This document shows positions 7,809-14,625 of a stretch of DNA of 53,997 nt, one piece after another. The position numbers and the translations under genes were made by a program. A model generated the notes under the pieces. It was given only the letters and a program-made list of their open reading frames with translations, made no database searches and was not told where the DNA came from. Each line of letters begins with the position of its first letter. Position 1 is the stretch's first letter. Origin of the DNA: a virus; the IMG/VR virus record IMGVR_UViG_3300035670_000274, positions 1 to 53,997 of that record, one strand, 5' to 3'.

Positions 7809-7850
7809 TTACAGTTTCACCCCGTAAACCCGCGCAAGGTTTGTTTTCAT
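7809..7850 (-). CDS. 13-codon mini-ORF behind a strong promoter
   Basis: ATGAAAACAAAC opens a 13-residue peptide MKTNLARVYGVKL followed by TAA. It has one of the best promoters of the window: TTGACA (7883-7888), 17 bp, TTTACC (7860-7865), 9 nt, ATG. It could be a leader peptide or the remains of a cassette whose gene body was lost, since the opening is the shared one. Confidence 0.45.
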   Translation of the reverse strand: MKTNLARVYGVKL

Positions 7851-7888
7851 CGGTTGAAAGGTAAAGCGAGGGACAAACCTATTGTCAA
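7851..7888 (-). promoter_or_regulatory. Leaderless-type sigma70-like promoter of the mini-ORF
   Basis: TTGACA at 7883-7888, 17-bp spacer, TTTACC at 7860-7865, 9 nt to the ATG at 7850. Confidence 0.6.
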
Positions 7889-7927
7889 GCGGTTTTCCGG
7901 AAAAACCCACTAAGTAGTTTCCACACC

Positions 7928-7997
7928 TAGGCAAGCTCCCGTTTTTGCGCTATACTGTCCGCACGTTAGAAAACGCCCGGCAAGGCTCCTTTTCTAA
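7928..7997 (+). ncRNA. Plus-strand promoter and stem-loop: candidate noncoding transcript toward the origin-like region
   Basis: TAGGCA (7928-7933), 17 bp, TATACT (7951-7956) and GTCCGC reproduce the array promoter, including the first transcribed bases, but no ATG follows. The transcript would begin near 7963 with a stem TTAGAAAA (7966-7973) / TTTTCTAA (7990-7997) and run rightward into the repeats. It may be a regulatory RNA or replication primer. Confidence 0.4.
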
Positions 7998-8137
7998 TTC
8001 AAACCCCGGGGGTTGGGGAGAACCGGACGGCGTGTAAAAAAAGTGTAAAACAGTATTTTGGGCTTGCATGTCTCCCGGGCTTCGACTAGGGGCGGCAGCA
8101 CTACGTAATACTACTACCTAGACAGGGAATCTTTTTT

Positions 8138-8201
8138 CGCGTAGGATAGGCGGCGAAGGCTATGGGGCTCCGCCCCGCAGTGAGGGTGGACAGGCTACGC
8201 G
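8138..8201. other. Structured RNA or cruciform candidate
   Basis: CGCGTAG at 8138-8144 pairs with CTACGCG at 8195-8201, enclosing a GC-clamped hairpin GGGGC-TCC-GCCCC at 8164-8176. A further GGGCC/GGCCC pair lies just right. The arrangement resembles the closing-stem-plus-hairpin of the 5510-5563 domain. Confidence 0.45.
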
Positions 8202-8396
8202 GATTCCTAGGGCCGCCGCGCAGCAAGGCCCATTTGGAAAATTTTACCACATCCCGGAAACTGTGTCAAGCATTTATTTTTCGGCTCTTTTTTGTGTGTG
8301 TTTGGAAACATTCTAACACGAAAGCCGCGCGGAGTCAATAGCTAAAATGGTGAGGTGCGGAAACTACGTAGAAACCGGATTTGCGCAATTTTCCCG

Positions 8397-9003
8397 TTGA
8401 CTTCCCGCTGCGCGCCGTTATTAGGCCGCCGCCTCGCGCTTCTGTAAGTAGTTGGAACACGTCAATGACTTACAAAAGTGTGGGCGATTTTTTACCTCTA
8501 ATTCGCCCGAAAATTGACTTGAATTTATATCGTTGCGCCGCAATTACTTACAAAAGCGGAAAATGCCGGAAATGAGGTTTTCATCGGGGTCTGACACTCG
8601 CGGCGAATAATTAAATAAATAACGTAAGTCACTCCGACACTTGCTTGGCACGTTTCCTGCGCGTGACGCAAGTAGTTAGTCCCGCAAAGACTTACGCACT
8701 TCCCGAAGGGGCGCGCAATTCCGGCGGCGCGTTTGGAAAAGTGTTGACTTTTCCCCGGGGTTAGATAGAAGCGCGAAAATAATTGTTTTTCGGTCTTGAC
8801 TTCCCGCCGGGAGTCGATAAAAGCGCCGCGCCTACGTGTTTTTACCCCTTGACTACCGGCCGGAATCAGTTAGTGGCGCAAATTTTCCCGGATTTTCCCG
8901 CGTTTTCCCGGATTTTGCCGTTGACTTACGGGCGGGAGCAGGTAGGGGAGCGGGTCCGTGGTAGATTTTGGAAGATTTTGGAAGAAAATGGAAGATTTTG
9001 GAA
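8397..9003. repeat. Iteron-like repeat field, candidate replication origin
   Basis: Six TTGACT units at 8397, 8514, 8744, 8796, 8849 and 8921, four of them followed by a GC dyad such as TCCCGCCGGGA. ACTTAC boxes lie at 8468, 8546, 8690 and 8924, with reverse copies at 8444 and 8624. An AT-only-like stretch is at about 8605-8623. Tandem TTTTCCCGGA-type units cover about 8882-8920 and tandem GATTTTGGAA units about 8963-9003. Iterons, an AT-rich unwinding element and tandem repeats together suggest an origin or partition site. Confidence 0.5.
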
Positions 9004-9391
9004 CGTTCGTTTCAAACGGTCGTTTAGAGGCGAGAACCAAAGGCTAACCCGCCCCAACCCATTTCGACACATTTCCCCCCAAAAAGCTCCTTTTGCCTGT
9101 CCTGTCTACTGTCCTTTCCTCCTATGGCGGGAGTCTTTTCCTCTAAGGTCTTTCCCCTTTGTTTCCTTTCCTCCCTTTTGCGGCCTTTCCCTTGCCGATC
9201 TAAGGTCTAAAGACTCCGGGACAGGTGAACCCCGGGACAAGGCGGCGGGAAGGGGGCGGGAAGGGTTTGCACATCCCCCCGGGGGGACAGTTTGCCGGCC
9301 GTTTCCATGCAGCGGGGGCGGGGGCGGGACGCAAAAAGCCCCGGAAACCGTGTGACAGGCTCCCGGGGCGTAAAACTAGCGGACAGGCGGG

Positions 9392-9775
9392 TTAAACCAA
9401 CCCCGCGCGCCTAGCCGCCGCCAAGGCTTCCGGCTGAGTTTCCAAGTCCCAACCGTTCCGCAAATATTCCCGCGCCCGGGCAAGGTCCGCAAACTCTTCA
9501 ACCTCTGCAACCGTCGCGCGGATTTCCGCCAAGGGGGCCGGCTCCCGGTAATTCTTTTGACGCCGGAACGTTTCACCCCAACCAACCGCCAACCCGCCAA
9601 CCCCGGGCAGGCTTTCCACTGTATAGCCGGCCAATCGAAACGCAGATTCCGCGGACGCAAGGCACGTTTGCGGGGAGTCCGGAAACCATGCGGCAACCCC
9701 TTCCCATTTCCGGGATTTTGTCCGGCGGGCTAGGAGGTAGGGCGCAAGGGCGGCGGGGGAGGTGTTCGGATTCAT
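9392..9775 (-). CDS. Hypothetical protein with shared array N-terminus
   Basis: 127 aa from ATG 9775, chosen over the longer frame (ATG 9796) because the promoter lies exactly there: TTGACA (9807-9812), 17 bp, TTACCT (9784-9789), 8 nt, ATG. Opens MNPNTSPAALAPYLLARRTK. The body has WEGVAAWFPDSP and a helical EVEEFADLARAREYLRNGWD tail. Family unknown. First gene right of the origin-like region. Confidence 0.75.
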   Translation of the reverse strand: MNPNTSPAALAPYLLARRTKSRKWEGVAAWFPDSPQTCLASAESAFRLAGYTVESLPGVGGLAVGWGETFRRQKNYREPAPLAEIRATVAEVEEFADLARAREYLRNGWDLETQPEALAAARRAGLV

Positions 9776-9812
9776 CGGCGGCAAGGTAAGGGCCAATTTT
9801 CCCCCGTGTCAA
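9776..9812 (-). promoter_or_regulatory. Leaderless-type promoter
   Basis: TTGACA 9807-9812, 17-bp spacer, TTACCT 9784-9789, 8 nt to the ATG at 9775. No dyad precedes it; the -35 is consensus. Confidence 0.7.
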
Positions 9813-10285
9813 ACGCTTTTTGCGTAAAACTGCAACGCCCAAAGCGGGCGCGGCTTCGTGTCGTCCGTTTTCGTGATCCGGGCTAGGGAAACGGGCGGGC
9901 ATCCCGGGAACGCAACCAGCGCGGCGGTTTTCCCATTTTCGGGAATTTCACACGTTACCCCATGAAGGGCGCCCCATTGCGTTACCTGCTCCCGGGTCAA
10001 AAGGTGCGGAGACCCGGCCGGGCGCATCCCCGGCACTTCGTCCGGGGTTTCGGGAGGATAGGGGAGCCAACCGGCAACCGGCGAGCGTTCATCGGTCCGG
10101 CCGGTCAAGTCAACCCGTTTGCCCGAAGGCGTCGCGCAATAATGGCAACCCGTTTCCGGGTCAACTGCAACCCGGGCGAGCTGGCGGGAACCGTCGGCGC
10201 GGACTAGGACTAGGAGAAGCCCGGCCGCGTTCGGAATGTCCGCGCGGGCGCGAAGGGCGGGAGCGGGGGAAGTGTTTTTATTCAT
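9809..10285 (-). CDS. Hypothetical protein with shared array N-terminus
   Basis: 158 aa from ATG 10285; promoter TTGTGC, 17 bp, CAACCT, 8 nt fixes this start rather than the frame's ATG at 10294. Opens MNKNTSPAPALRARADIPNA. The middle contains ETGCHYCATPSGKRVDL, a possible metal or disulphide CxxC pair, and LVAFPGCPPVSLARITK near the end. Two TACGTA boxes 10 bp apart lie before the -35. Family unknown. Confidence 0.72.
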   Translation of the reverse strand: MNKNTSPAPALRARADIPNAAGLLLVLVRADGSRQLARVAVDPETGCHYCATPSGKRVDLTGRTDERSPVAGWLPYPPETPDEVPGMRPAGSPHLLTREQVTQWGALHGVTCEIPENGKTAALVAFPGCPPVSLARITKTDDTKPRPLWALQFYAKSV

Positions 10286-10333
10286 CGGGGCCAAGGTTGC
10301 GCCCTTTCCATCCCGGGCACAAGTTTTTTCTCC

Positions 10334-10349
10334 TACGTAGTTCTACGTA
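10334..10349. promoter_or_regulatory. TACGTA pair, 10-bp spacing, before a promoter
   Basis: TACGTA at 10334-10339 and 10344-10349, directly after the stop of the 56-aa gene and a few bases before the -35 of the 158-aa gene. Same spacing recurs at 11237/11247 and 14322/14332, so probably a protein-binding operator. Confidence 0.5.
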
Positions 10350-10520
10350 TTACCCAAGGGCCAACCCGGAGCCGATAATGGCGAACCCAAGCGCCAACCC
10401 AAGCAGGGCCGCGCAGACATAGGCCGCACCCCGGGACCGGCGCCAGACAGGGGGCCGGCGGGGCGGGACCGTCACCGGGACATAACAGAGGACGCGGGCA
10501 GGGCGTGGAAAGTGTGTCAT
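10350..10520 (-). CDS. Small membrane protein
   Basis: 56 aa from ATG 10520, 4 nt after the stop of the gene before it. A basic Pro/Arg-rich N-terminus (VPPRRPPVWRRSRG) precedes one C-terminal transmembrane helix (AAYVCAALLGLALGFAIIGS). A longer frame reaches 10553 but overlaps the neighbour. Function unknown. Confidence 0.6.
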   Translation of the reverse strand: MTHFPRPARVLCYVPVTVPPRRPPVWRRSRGAAYVCAALLGLALGFAIIGSGLALG

Positions 10521-10524
10521 GGCG

Positions 10525-10740
10525 CTAGGAAAGTTCAGCACGACGGCGGGCAATGGCTTCGTTGAACGTTTCCCCCGGGCGCGCCCAAATTAGGCCGGTT
10601 CCGCGTTGCTCACGGCAACCCCATGAACGTGCGTAAGCCGTATCGCGCCCGAAACTCTCGAAAAAGTGGTAATGCCAGCAAATTGCGCCGCGTTTGGTTT
10701 CGCGGATGACGGCTTGGCGGTGATAATATATCGAAGACAT
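10525..10740 (-). CDS. Hypothetical protein
   Basis: 71 aa, MSSIYYHRQAVIRETKRGAI. Start at 10740 is set by TAAACT ending 7 nt upstream; a longer frame to 11067 overlaps the next gene and looks Arg/Pro-rich. Aromatic-rich (ICWHYHFFESFGRD) with CREQRGTGLIWARPGETF. Family not recognised. Confidence 0.65.
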   Translation of the reverse strand: MSSIYYHRQAVIRETKRGAICWHYHFFESFGRDTAYARSWGCREQRGTGLIWARPGETFNEAIARRRAELS

Positions 10741-10771
10741 TTTTACAAGTTTAGAGGTTGCGGGGTGCGAC

Positions 10772-11104
10772 TCAGGCCGTAAGGAGCAGGCATTGCACCG
10801 GGTCGCCGCCGTTGGCGCGGTCACAATCGGCGAGAAACGCGGACAGACCGGCGCGGAAATCGGCAGGCACTTCCTCAATGCTCGACACGAAGGGCGCCAC
10901 CGGGGCCGGGACGAAATCGGCGGGGAGCAGGTCCGCCGGGTCAAGCGGAGCCGGGGCCGGGGACTGTTTGGCAACCCAAACGCGCGGCATGACGGGAGCG
11001 GACGGGGCGGGGAAAATCCCGGCGGCGGCAAGGGCGGCACAAGACGCGGCGCGGCGGGAGAGAACACGGGAGCGAATCAGGGCGAGACGGGTGGCGGATT
11101 TCAT
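10772..11104 (-). CDS. Hypothetical Ala/Pro-rich protein
   Basis: 110 aa, MKSATRLALIRSRVLSRRAA, with a possible N-terminal hydrophobic segment (SCAALAAAGIFPAPSAP) that could be a signal sequence, then Pro/Ala linker and a short acidic helix. Its best promoter (TTGACT, 17 bp, CAACCT at about 11190-11217) would leave a leader of about 70 nt, unlike most neighbours. Confidence 0.55.
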   Translation of the reverse strand: MKSATRLALIRSRVLSRRAASCAALAAAGIFPAPSAPVMPRVWVAKQSPAPAPLDPADLLPADFVPAPVAPFVSSIEEVPADFRAGLSAFLADCDRANGGDPVQCLLLTA

Positions 11105-11236
11105 CGTATAACGGGAACAGACTAGCGGTTTTCGGTTTTTGGCGTCCGGGGTGACGTTGTGCCTTCCCAGACTTGAACGGGGCAGAGGTTGTGGGCGGGT
11201 TGGCGGGAAGTCAAGCGGTTTTCCTGACTATTTTCC

Positions 11237-11252
11237 TACGTAGTTTTACGTA
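11237..11252. promoter_or_regulatory. TACGTA pair, 10-bp spacing
   Basis: TACGTA at 11237-11242 and 11247-11252, overlapping the stop codon of the 94-aa gene and upstream of TTGACT that may drive the 110-aa gene. Confidence 0.45.
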
Positions 11253-11530
11253 GTCGGCGAACTCTTTTTGATCCACTTCCGCACCGTCATATCCCAAAGG
11301 AAGCCGGCCGCAAGGCGCTCCGCTTCCCGGACACTTTGGCAGTGCGGGTTGCCGTTCCCGCCGCGTTTCGCTAGGTATTCCGCCCCGCGTTTCGTGCGGA
11401 ACGGGCCAACCGCACAAGTGAATTGCGGGCATGTTTCGGCGGTAGGTTCGCCAGTGTGACGGAATACGGTGCGGGCGTTGCCTTTTACGCCTACCCAAAG
11501 GCGGCGCGTTTGTTTCGTTTCTTTTTTCAT
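11246..11530 (-). CDS. Hypothetical basic protein
   Basis: 94 aa, MKKETKQTRRLWVGVKGNAR. Lys/Arg-rich with TCAVGPFRTKRGAEYLAKRGG and a helical SVREAERLAAGFLWDM; a small nucleic-acid-binding role is conceivable but not shown. Promoter GTGACA (11562-11567), 17 bp, GATACT (11539-11544), 8 nt to ATG; the AGGG...CCCT dyad at 11580-11593 lies 12 bp before the -35. Confidence 0.75.
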   Translation of the reverse strand: MKKETKQTRRLWVGVKGNARTVFRHTGEPTAETCPQFTCAVGPFRTKRGAEYLAKRGGNGNPHCQSVREAERLAAGFLWDMTVRKWIKKSSPTT

Positions 11531-11593
11531 CGGAGCACAGTATCGGAAAAATTCCCGCGCTTGTCACGCTTTTTCTCCTAGGGTCTATTCCCT
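11531..11593 (-). promoter_or_regulatory. Promoter with dyad 12 bp upstream of the -35 box
   Basis: Dyad AGGGTCTATTCCCT 11580-11593, GTGACA 11562-11567, 17-bp spacer, GATACT 11539-11544, 8 nt to ATG 11530. Representative of the distant-dyad class (also 12884, 13313, 14614, 15060, 17256). Confidence 0.7.
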
Positions 11594-11669
11594 AGTCATC
11601 CCGCAAATCGTTTTCAGTAGCCAAAAGGATGCCCAAAACAAGGCAAATCAGGAGAACGGCGGCAGCCAT
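11592..11669 (-). CDS. 25-aa membrane microprotein
   Basis: MAAAVLLICLVLGILLATEN plus a short acidic tail: one transmembrane helix. It begins 21 nt after the stop of the 224-aa gene and its TAG forms the edge of the dyad at 11580-11593, so it fills the gap exactly. Confidence 0.5.
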   Translation of the reverse strand: MAAAVLLICLVLGILLATENDLRDD

Positions 11670-11690
11670 AAATTGCGAGGGTTTAAGGGT

Positions 11691-12365
11691 TTACGCGTTA
11701 GCATAGGCGGGGGACTTTAGGAAAGCAATCAGCGCGAGAGCTTGCGCCCGGGTTGCATCAACCTCGATCCGCACGCTGTCCCCGCCGCGAACGTCAAGCG
11801 ACGCAAGGGCATAGCGCCCGCCCTCTTCCCCGTGCTTCGGATTCAACAGGCAAAAGGATTTGCGCGTGCCGCCCCGATGGTGATCCTTTTCAATCTCGCG
11901 CCCGCAGGCGGCGGCAATCTCCCCGGCGGTCTTTTCGTGAGCGTTCGCCGCGTTTGTGTCGCGCTCAATTTGCGCGTTCGCCATAGCAAACACCGTTTCC
12001 GCTTCCGGGAGCAGGCGCCGGGCAATGTCCGCGGCAATAATGGCGGGCGCTTTTGTTTCCGCTGCGGTGATTTCCGGGTCTTTCACACCGCCATAGTTCG
12101 GGCTCTCAGAGTAGAGCCGCACATAGTTCCCGGCGTTGCGCGGGCGATTGAACTGAACCCGGACCCGGCCCTTGGCTGCCCATCCCCCGGAAGAACCGGC
12201 GAGGAACAGTTGCAGACCGTCGGAACGGGTCAAATACTGGTTGCCGTTGCGTTCGGTGGCGTCGGGGTGAACCGGGCGGGCGTTCCAAGTGCCGGGCAGA
12301 GCGGCGGCGATTTCAGCGGCGAGAGCCGCAAGGGAAACGGGGGCGGGTGTGTTTGTGTTATTCAT
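11691..12365 (-). CDS. Hypothetical protein with shared array N-terminus
   Basis: 224 aa, MNNTNTPAPVSLAALAAEIA. A central region reads TRSDGLQLFLAGSSGGWAAKGRVRVQF, beta-rich, followed by a long Ala-rich helix (ADIARRLLPEAETVFAMANA) and a C-terminal SVRIEVDATRAQALALIAFL. Some phage hypotheticals have this layout, but no name is certain. Promoter TTGACA (12397-12402), 17 bp, CATACT (12374-12379), 8 nt, ATG. Confidence 0.78.
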   Translation of the reverse strand: MNNTNTPAPVSLAALAAEIAAALPGTWNARPVHPDATERNGNQYLTRSDGLQLFLAGSSGGWAAKGRVRVQFNRPRNAGNYVRLYSESPNYGGVKDPEITAAETKAPAIIAADIARRLLPEAETVFAMANAQIERDTNAANAHEKTAGEIAAACGREIEKDHHRGGTRKSFCLLNPKHGEEGGRYALASLDVRGGDSVRIEVDATRAQALALIAFLKSPAYANA

Positions 12366-12402
12366 CGGCGGACAGTATGCGCGCGGGTTGCGGGTATGTC
12401 AA
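12366..12402 (-). promoter_or_regulatory. Leaderless-type promoter
   Basis: TTGACA 12397-12402, 17-bp spacer, CATACT 12374-12379, 8 nt (GTCCGCCG) to ATG 12365. Clear example with consensus -35. Confidence 0.75.
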
Positions 12403-12444
12403 CAGGAGAAATGGGTTTTGCGTCAATATGAGGAAAACACCCTA

Positions 12445-12834
12445 TCAAAAACGCAATTCCTTCATTAAAGCAATTTCCTTTACGGTAAAAAACGCCTTAG
12501 CGGCGCGGTTTAAGGGAACCGTTTTACCGGCCTCTTCAATCAGTTTTTCGTCAACCGTTTCCCCCTCGTCCTCCATTTTTGCGACATATTGCGGCACAGA
12601 TTGTGCCCCGGTGCAATGGCAACACATTTGCCCCATAAAATCGGCGGCGGATCGGCAGGACCGCATAAACCCGGAGAACTCCGCGCCGTTTTGGCGGCGA
12701 AACACTCCGCGCCATGTGGCGGACTTGCCCGGTTCAATTGTCAAAACTAGGGAAAGCCCGGTCTCGGCGAGAAAATATGCAACGTCCGACTCAGGGTGCG
12801 GGGTGACAGTGTCTAATATGTTGGAATTTTTCAT
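12445..12834 (-). CDS. Hypothetical Cys/His-containing protein
   Basis: 129 aa, MKNSNILDTVTPHPESDVAY. Contains MGQMCCHCTGAQ, a CCHC cluster that may bind metal, and a C-terminal acidic helix. Family not recognised. CATACT ends 8 nt before the ATG; the -35 is poor (TTCCCT) and the dyad at 12884-12897 sits 12 bp before it. Confidence 0.72.
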   Translation of the reverse strand: MKNSNILDTVTPHPESDVAYFLAETGLSLVLTIEPGKSATWRGVFRRQNGAEFSGFMRSCRSAADFMGQMCCHCTGAQSVPQYVAKMEDEGETVDEKLIEEAGKTVPLNRAAKAFFTVKEIALMKELRF

Positions 12835-12900
12835 CGGCGGACAGTATGGGCAAAAGCCGGGGGAAAGGGAAGAAAAATGTGCTAGGGTGTATTCCCTAGG

Positions 12901-13263
12901 TCAAACCGTTTTGCGTAGCCCTACGCCGAAGAATTGCACGAATTTGCGCAACTCCTCACCATAAAGGGAGCTGGCGGGCGATACCTGAAACCCCGGGCCG
13001 GTTTTCCGCGCGCAACAGATGCAACCGAATTTTCCGTTGTCCGCGTCGTTTTCCAATTCCATGCCGCGCAACAGTTTATGCGCAACCGATGCGGGGAACG
13101 TCTCACGGGCGGCAACGGGCAAACCGTTTTTGCCAATCCATCCGGCGTCAACTACCCACTCGGCGGGCGCTCCGGGTTCATCGGCAATCATGCCGGAAAA
13201 ACAGATGCGGACAGGCACGCGGGAAGTCGCGAAACGGGCGGCGGTTTTGTGTTTTGATTTCAT
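12901..13263 (-). CDS. Hypothetical protein with CxCC motif
   Basis: 120 aa, MKSKHKTAARFATSRVPVRI. A segment FGCICCARKTGPGFQV has three close cysteines. Otherwise alpha/beta-like with WVVDAGWIGKNGLPV. Promoter TTGTTT, 17 bp, CATAAT, 8 nt, ATG, with the dyad at 13313-13326 about 12 bp upstream. Function unknown. Confidence 0.72.
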   Translation of the reverse strand: MKSKHKTAARFATSRVPVRICFSGMIADEPGAPAEWVVDAGWIGKNGLPVAARETFPASVAHKLLRGMELENDADNGKFGCICCARKTGPGFQVSPASSLYGEELRKFVQFFGVGLRKTV

Positions 13264-13324
13264 CGGGCGGCATTATGCGAGCGCGCGAACGGAAAAACAA
13301 GGTTTATTTTCTAGGGTCTTTCCC

Positions 13325-13615
13325 CTATCCGGTAACGGGCAGAGCGTGAAACGTCATGCCTACCCGCTCACAATCCCGGCGGAAACGGCGCTGCCAGTAA
13401 ACGGAAAGGGGTTTTGCCGCATCCAACGCCCGCATGGCGTCAATCTGCGCGTCATAGCGCAAAACGCCTTCCGGTTTCGTCGTATACCCCCAATCCTTCC
13501 CCATTTCGCCGGGCAATTGCGACACATAAAGCGGCGCGCGGTGCGGCTGTTTGGGGTGCGTGCAATAGCAGATTGCGGAGCCGGGAGCGGGGGAGGTGAC
13601 AGGTTTTGATTTCAT
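13325..13615 (-). CDS. Hypothetical protein with shared array N-terminus
   Basis: 96 aa, MKSKPVTSPAPGSAICYCTH. CYCTHPKQPH is a possible metal site. The C-terminal half is helical and basic (YWQRRFRRDCERVGM). TAAACT ends 8 nt before the ATG, but no good -35 is found 17 bp away. Confidence 0.7.
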   Translation of the reverse strand: MKSKPVTSPAPGSAICYCTHPKQPHRAPLYVSQLPGEMGKDWGYTTKPEGVLRYDAQIDAMRALDAAKPLSVYWQRRFRRDCERVGMTFHALPVTG

Positions 13616-13810
13616 CGGCGGACAGTTTACGCGCTTTCAGGACCTTTTCCTAGTCGGGAAAACTACCCATTTTCCGTCTAGGGTGTTCCCCCTAGTTGCC
13701 CGGCCGCGCGGGGTTGAAGTCCGGCGGCCGGGCCTAGGATGAAAACCCCGGGGGATTTATGGAAAAGGGCTCCCCGGGTTGGCCCAAGTGTAAAAAGGGA
13801 CGCGGGCCGG
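13616..13810. other. 195-bp intergenic region with strong inverted repeat
   Basis: Holds the TAAACT box of the gene to the left, the dyad at 13680-13693, a 10-bp GC stem (13698-13733) and CCCCGGGGG/CCCGGGG complementary runs near 13750-13780. No gene seen. Confidence 0.45.
13698..13733. terminator. GC-rich stem-loop
   Basis: GCCCGGCCGC (13698-13707) pairs with GCGGCCGGGC (13724-13733), 10 bp, 16-nt loop. Located downstream of the 157-aa gene on the minus strand; no T-run follows, so termination is only one reading. Confidence 0.4.
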
Positions 13811-14284
13811 TTAGCTGATTTCCGACAGTTCCGCGCGCTCCGTCTCTGTGAAGAACGCCCGCAGGCGCTTTCCGAAGGCGGCGCACCGCTTGAAAGTCGC
13901 CAACGCTTTGCGGCTGTCCTCTTCGTAACCGAACTCCCCGCAGAAGTCGGCGAACGTGTCCGGGCAATTCACATCCCCGGAGATGCACGCTAGCGCATCG
14001 TAAGACGTGGGGGTTTCACCCTTTTCCTTCGCGCTGATACTGTCCCAAAAGGAGAACGAAAGGGCGCGGACGTTTACCGGATTCACGCCGCCCGGGCGGA
14101 CCTTGCGGGAGAGCTTGACCCGGTATTTGATCCCGTGCGCACCGTCTTTTGCCCAAGCCGGGGGCGTTTGCGCTTTCGCGGGCTTCGCGGCGAACGTGAT
14201 TCCGTTCCGGGCGAGGAAGTCAAGCGCCGTTTGCTCATAGGAGGAAACCGGCGCGGGGGAGGTGTTTTGCGTGTTTGTTTTCAT
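13811..14284 (-). CDS. Conserved phage hypothetical protein
   Basis: 157 aa, opening MKTNTQNTSPAPVSSYEQTA. The C-terminal half, TSYDALACISGDVNCPDTFA then FCGEFGYEEDSRKALATFK, matches a hypothetical family I recall as frequent in phages and plasmids (PTxYDxLAC...FxDFCxEFGYxxDSRKA). Function unknown. Promoter TTGCTT, 17 bp, CTATCT, 8 nt, ATG, preceded by two TACGTA boxes. Confidence 0.8.
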   Translation of the reverse strand: MKTNTQNTSPAPVSSYEQTALDFLARNGITFAAKPAKAQTPPAWAKDGAHGIKYRVKLSRKVRPGGVNPVNVRALSFSFWDSISAKEKGETPTSYDALACISGDVNCPDTFADFCGEFGYEEDSRKALATFKRCAAFGKRLRAFFTETERAELSEIS

Positions 14285-14321
14285 CGGCTAAAAGATAGCA
14301 GAGGACCGGGAAGGAAAGCAA

Positions 14322-14337
14322 TACGTAGTTATACGTA
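14322..14337. promoter_or_regulatory. TACGTA pair, 10-bp spacing, abutting a -35 box
   Basis: TACGTA at 14322-14327 and 14332-14337, between the stop of the 74-aa gene and the TTGCTT -35 of the 157-aa gene. Confidence 0.5.
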
Positions 14338-14338
14338 G

Positions 14339-14563
14339 TCAGAGGACCGGCGCGCTAACCGTCACACGCTTGTAACGCGTCCCGTTCGGCATCCGGGAGA
14401 GCGGCGGCAATCCGTCATGCGCGCGGGCGCTGTTGTAGTCGGCAAGGGCGTTTTGCCGGTAGGTTTCACCGTAGGAGGCGGAACAGTTGCCGGAATAGCT
14501 ACCAACGTGCCGAGTAGGCGGGACGGTGAAGCGGTAGGAGGCGCGGGGGGTGTTGTTTTTCAT
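14339..14563 (-). CDS. Hypothetical small basic protein
   Basis: 74 aa, MKNNTPRASYRFTVPPTRHV, with many Tyr, Ser and Asn and basic C-terminus (NGTRYKRVTVSAPVL). Promoter GTGACA (14595-14600), 17 bp, CATACT (14572-14577), 8 nt, ATG; dyad at 14614-14627 in the distant position. No family recognised. Confidence 0.72.
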   Translation of the reverse strand: MKNNTPRASYRFTVPPTRHVGSYSGNCSASYGETYRQNALADYNSARAHDGLPPLSRMPNGTRYKRVTVSAPVL

Positions 14564-14625
14564 CGTCGGACAGTATGCCGGAGGGTTTTCCGTTTGTCAC
14601 GCTTTTTCCGTCTAGGGTCTATTCC

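Larger units (their letters stand above)
7998..9391. other. Long gene-free region with origin-like repeats
   Basis: About 1.4 kb with no convincing gene on either strand; the 190-codon plus-strand frame over 8783-9355 is repeat-derived and Pro/Phe/Arg-rich. It contains a structured domain (8138-8201) and dense short repeats (8397-9003). Such a large gap in an otherwise gene-packed element points to an essential cis function. A 19-codon minus-strand mini-ORF could start at 8584 but lacks a good promoter. Confidence 0.55.

Noticed and set aside
7998-8250. tmRNA, RNase P RNA or 6S RNA
   Set aside because: None of their conserved ends or core motifs were found in the structured region.
8783-9355. 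Plus-strand ORF of 190 codons
   Set aside because: Covers the tandem repeats; it is Pro/Phe/Arg-rich and low in complexity, lacks a promoter-start match.
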